Below, piece by piece: positions 5,714 to 6,213 of a stretch of DNA of 6,213 nt; position 1 is the stretch's first letter, and each line of letters starts with the position of its first letter. Source of the stretch: Desulfovibrio sp. (GTDB taxonomy: Bacteria; Desulfobacterota; Desulfovibrionia; Desulfovibrionales; Desulfovibrionaceae); NCBI GenBank assembly GCA_014804905.1, contig JAAUYX010000034.1, forward strand, positions 52,435 to 58,647. Reading direction: 5' to 3'. A program made the position numbers and the translations under genes. Below the pieces are notes generated by a model. It was given only the letters and a program-made list of their open reading frames with translations. It was not told the DNA's origin and ran no database searches.

Positions 5714-5790
5714 GCCTGCCTGTCTGTGCGCTGTCACGCTCTGCTGACCTAACCGTCCCGGAGCGCGGAGAGCGCCTACCGCATTGTCCC

Positions 5791-5819
5791 TTGCCCGGCC
5801 GCTCTTTCTTGTTTAGGGT
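5791..5819 (+). promoter_or_regulatory. Possible promoter for the DUF533 gene
   Basis: TTGCCC (5791-5796) and TAGGGT (5814-5819) are 17 bases apart, matching four and three of six sigma-70 consensus bases. No clear terminator follows the CLC gene, so the DUF533 gene may have its own promoter here, be read through from CLC, or both. Confidence 0.3.
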
Positions 5820-5864
5820 AAGGCCGGACCCTGCGGCCCCGGCCTGTCTCCGGGGCCATGCGGG
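5795..5864 (+). promoter_or_regulatory. Overlapping GC-rich hairpins in the leader of the DUF533 gene
   Basis: Three pairings compete here: CCGGCC (5795-5800) with GGCCGG (5822-5827); AGGCCGG (5821-5827) with CCGGCCT (5839-5845); and GGCCCCGG (5835-5842) with CCGGGGCC (5850-5857). The last extends by CCTGC/GCGGG across a two-base bulge. The chain resembles an attenuator, but no T-run follows the last stem and the ribosome site at 5900 is not covered. It may simply be a stable leader hairpin or a weak CLC terminator. Confidence 0.3.
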
Positions 5865-5911
5865 ACAAGGCCCGTGCGCGCCGCACACAACCCTTGCACA
5901 GGAGAACCTTC

Positions 5912-6213
5912 ATGTCGATATTTGACGTGCTCAATACAGATTCCCTCGGCTCCGTTCTGGAGACCCTCACCGGGCAGGCCAAGTCCGCCGCCCGCACCAT
6001 GGAGAACAGCACCCCCGGCGGTCTCGGCGGCCTTTTGGGCGCGGGCGCCCTGGGTGCGGTGCTCGGGAACTTCGCCTCCGGCGACCTGCTCAAGAACGTG
6101 GCCCTCGCCGGGGCCGGGGCGGTGGCCTGGAACTTCTACCGCAAATGGGCTGCCACGCAGCAGGAGCAGGCTCCCGCGGAGGAACGCCGTCCCGCGGGCG
6201 CGCTTCCCTCGGG
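5912..6213 (+). CDS. DUF533 (YebE-like, TerB-related) membrane protein, N-terminal part
   Basis: The reading frame starts at an ATG with AGGAG seven bases upstream and is open to the window end, giving 100 residues. The order of features fits DUF533 proteins: a short amphipathic start (MSIFDVLNTDSLGSVLETLTG), a glycine- and alanine-rich hydrophobic pair of segments (GGLGGLLGAGALGAVLG at 36-52 and LKNVALAGAGAVAWNFY at 60-76), then a charged, proline-rich linker beginning TQQEQAPAEERRP. In the family a TerB-like helical domain follows; it would lie beyond the window. E. coli YebE is an inner-membrane member with no settled biochemical role. The family name rests on this pattern, not on a search. 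Despite the TerB link, nothing nearby suggests a tellurite resistance operon. Confidence 0.8.
   Translation, partial: MSIFDVLNTDSLGSVLETLTGQAKSAARTMENSTPGGLGGLLGAGALGAVLGNFASGDLLKNVALAGAGAVAWNFYRKWAATQQEQAPAEERRPAGALPS

Noticed and set aside
4199..5737. A 512-codon open frame antisense to the CLC gene
   Set aside because: It is a shadow of the CLC gene's codon bias: its product is dominated by Ala, Gly, Arg, Glu and His without motifs, while the + strand carries clear CLC motifs.

Overview
The window looks like chromosomal DNA from a Desulfovibrio-type sulfate reducer (Desulfovibrionaceae). Most genes are GC-rich with strong G/C third positions. A very short membrane protein translationally coupled to a sodium:solute symporter, and a small lipoprotein resembling a Desulfovibrio-restricted family (recalled as DUF4851, not searched), both fit that group. 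The assignment is inferred from family knowledge, not from a marker gene.

Layout. 1-105: tail of a tiny one-helix membrane protein. 105-1544 (+): SSS-family symporter, sharing the tgATG overlap with the tiny protein. 1545-1750: short intergenic stretch with a weak terminator candidate. 1751-2662 (-): EamA/DMT exporter, clearly less GC-rich than its neighbours and probably acquired by transfer. 2663-3428: 766 bases with no convincing gene. It holds an operator-like inverted repeat next to the DMT gene, a series of hairpins, a hairpin terminator with a T-run on the + strand, and a 12-bp hairpin just past the lipoprotein gene; a + strand structured RNA is possible but unproven. 3429-4196 (-): predicted lipoprotein of unknown function. 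4197-4405: divergent intergenic region with a candidate promoter on each strand. 4406-5713 (+): CLC-type chloride channel/transporter with channel-like and divergent key residues. 5714-5911: leader region with overlapping GC-rich hairpins and a possible promoter. 5912-6213 (+): start of a DUF533/YebE-like membrane protein, cut by the window end.

The genes do not form one pathway. The small protein and the symporter form an evident two-gene unit. The DMT exporter, lipoprotein, CLC protein and DUF533 protein look like separate transcription units, mostly at the cell envelope. No CRISPR array, rRNA, tRNA, transposase, integrase or recognisable defence system is visible. The points most worth following are the CLC protein's changed selectivity and proton-path residues, the structured non-coding stretch at about 2850-3322, and the mutually exclusive hairpins ahead of the DUF533 gene.
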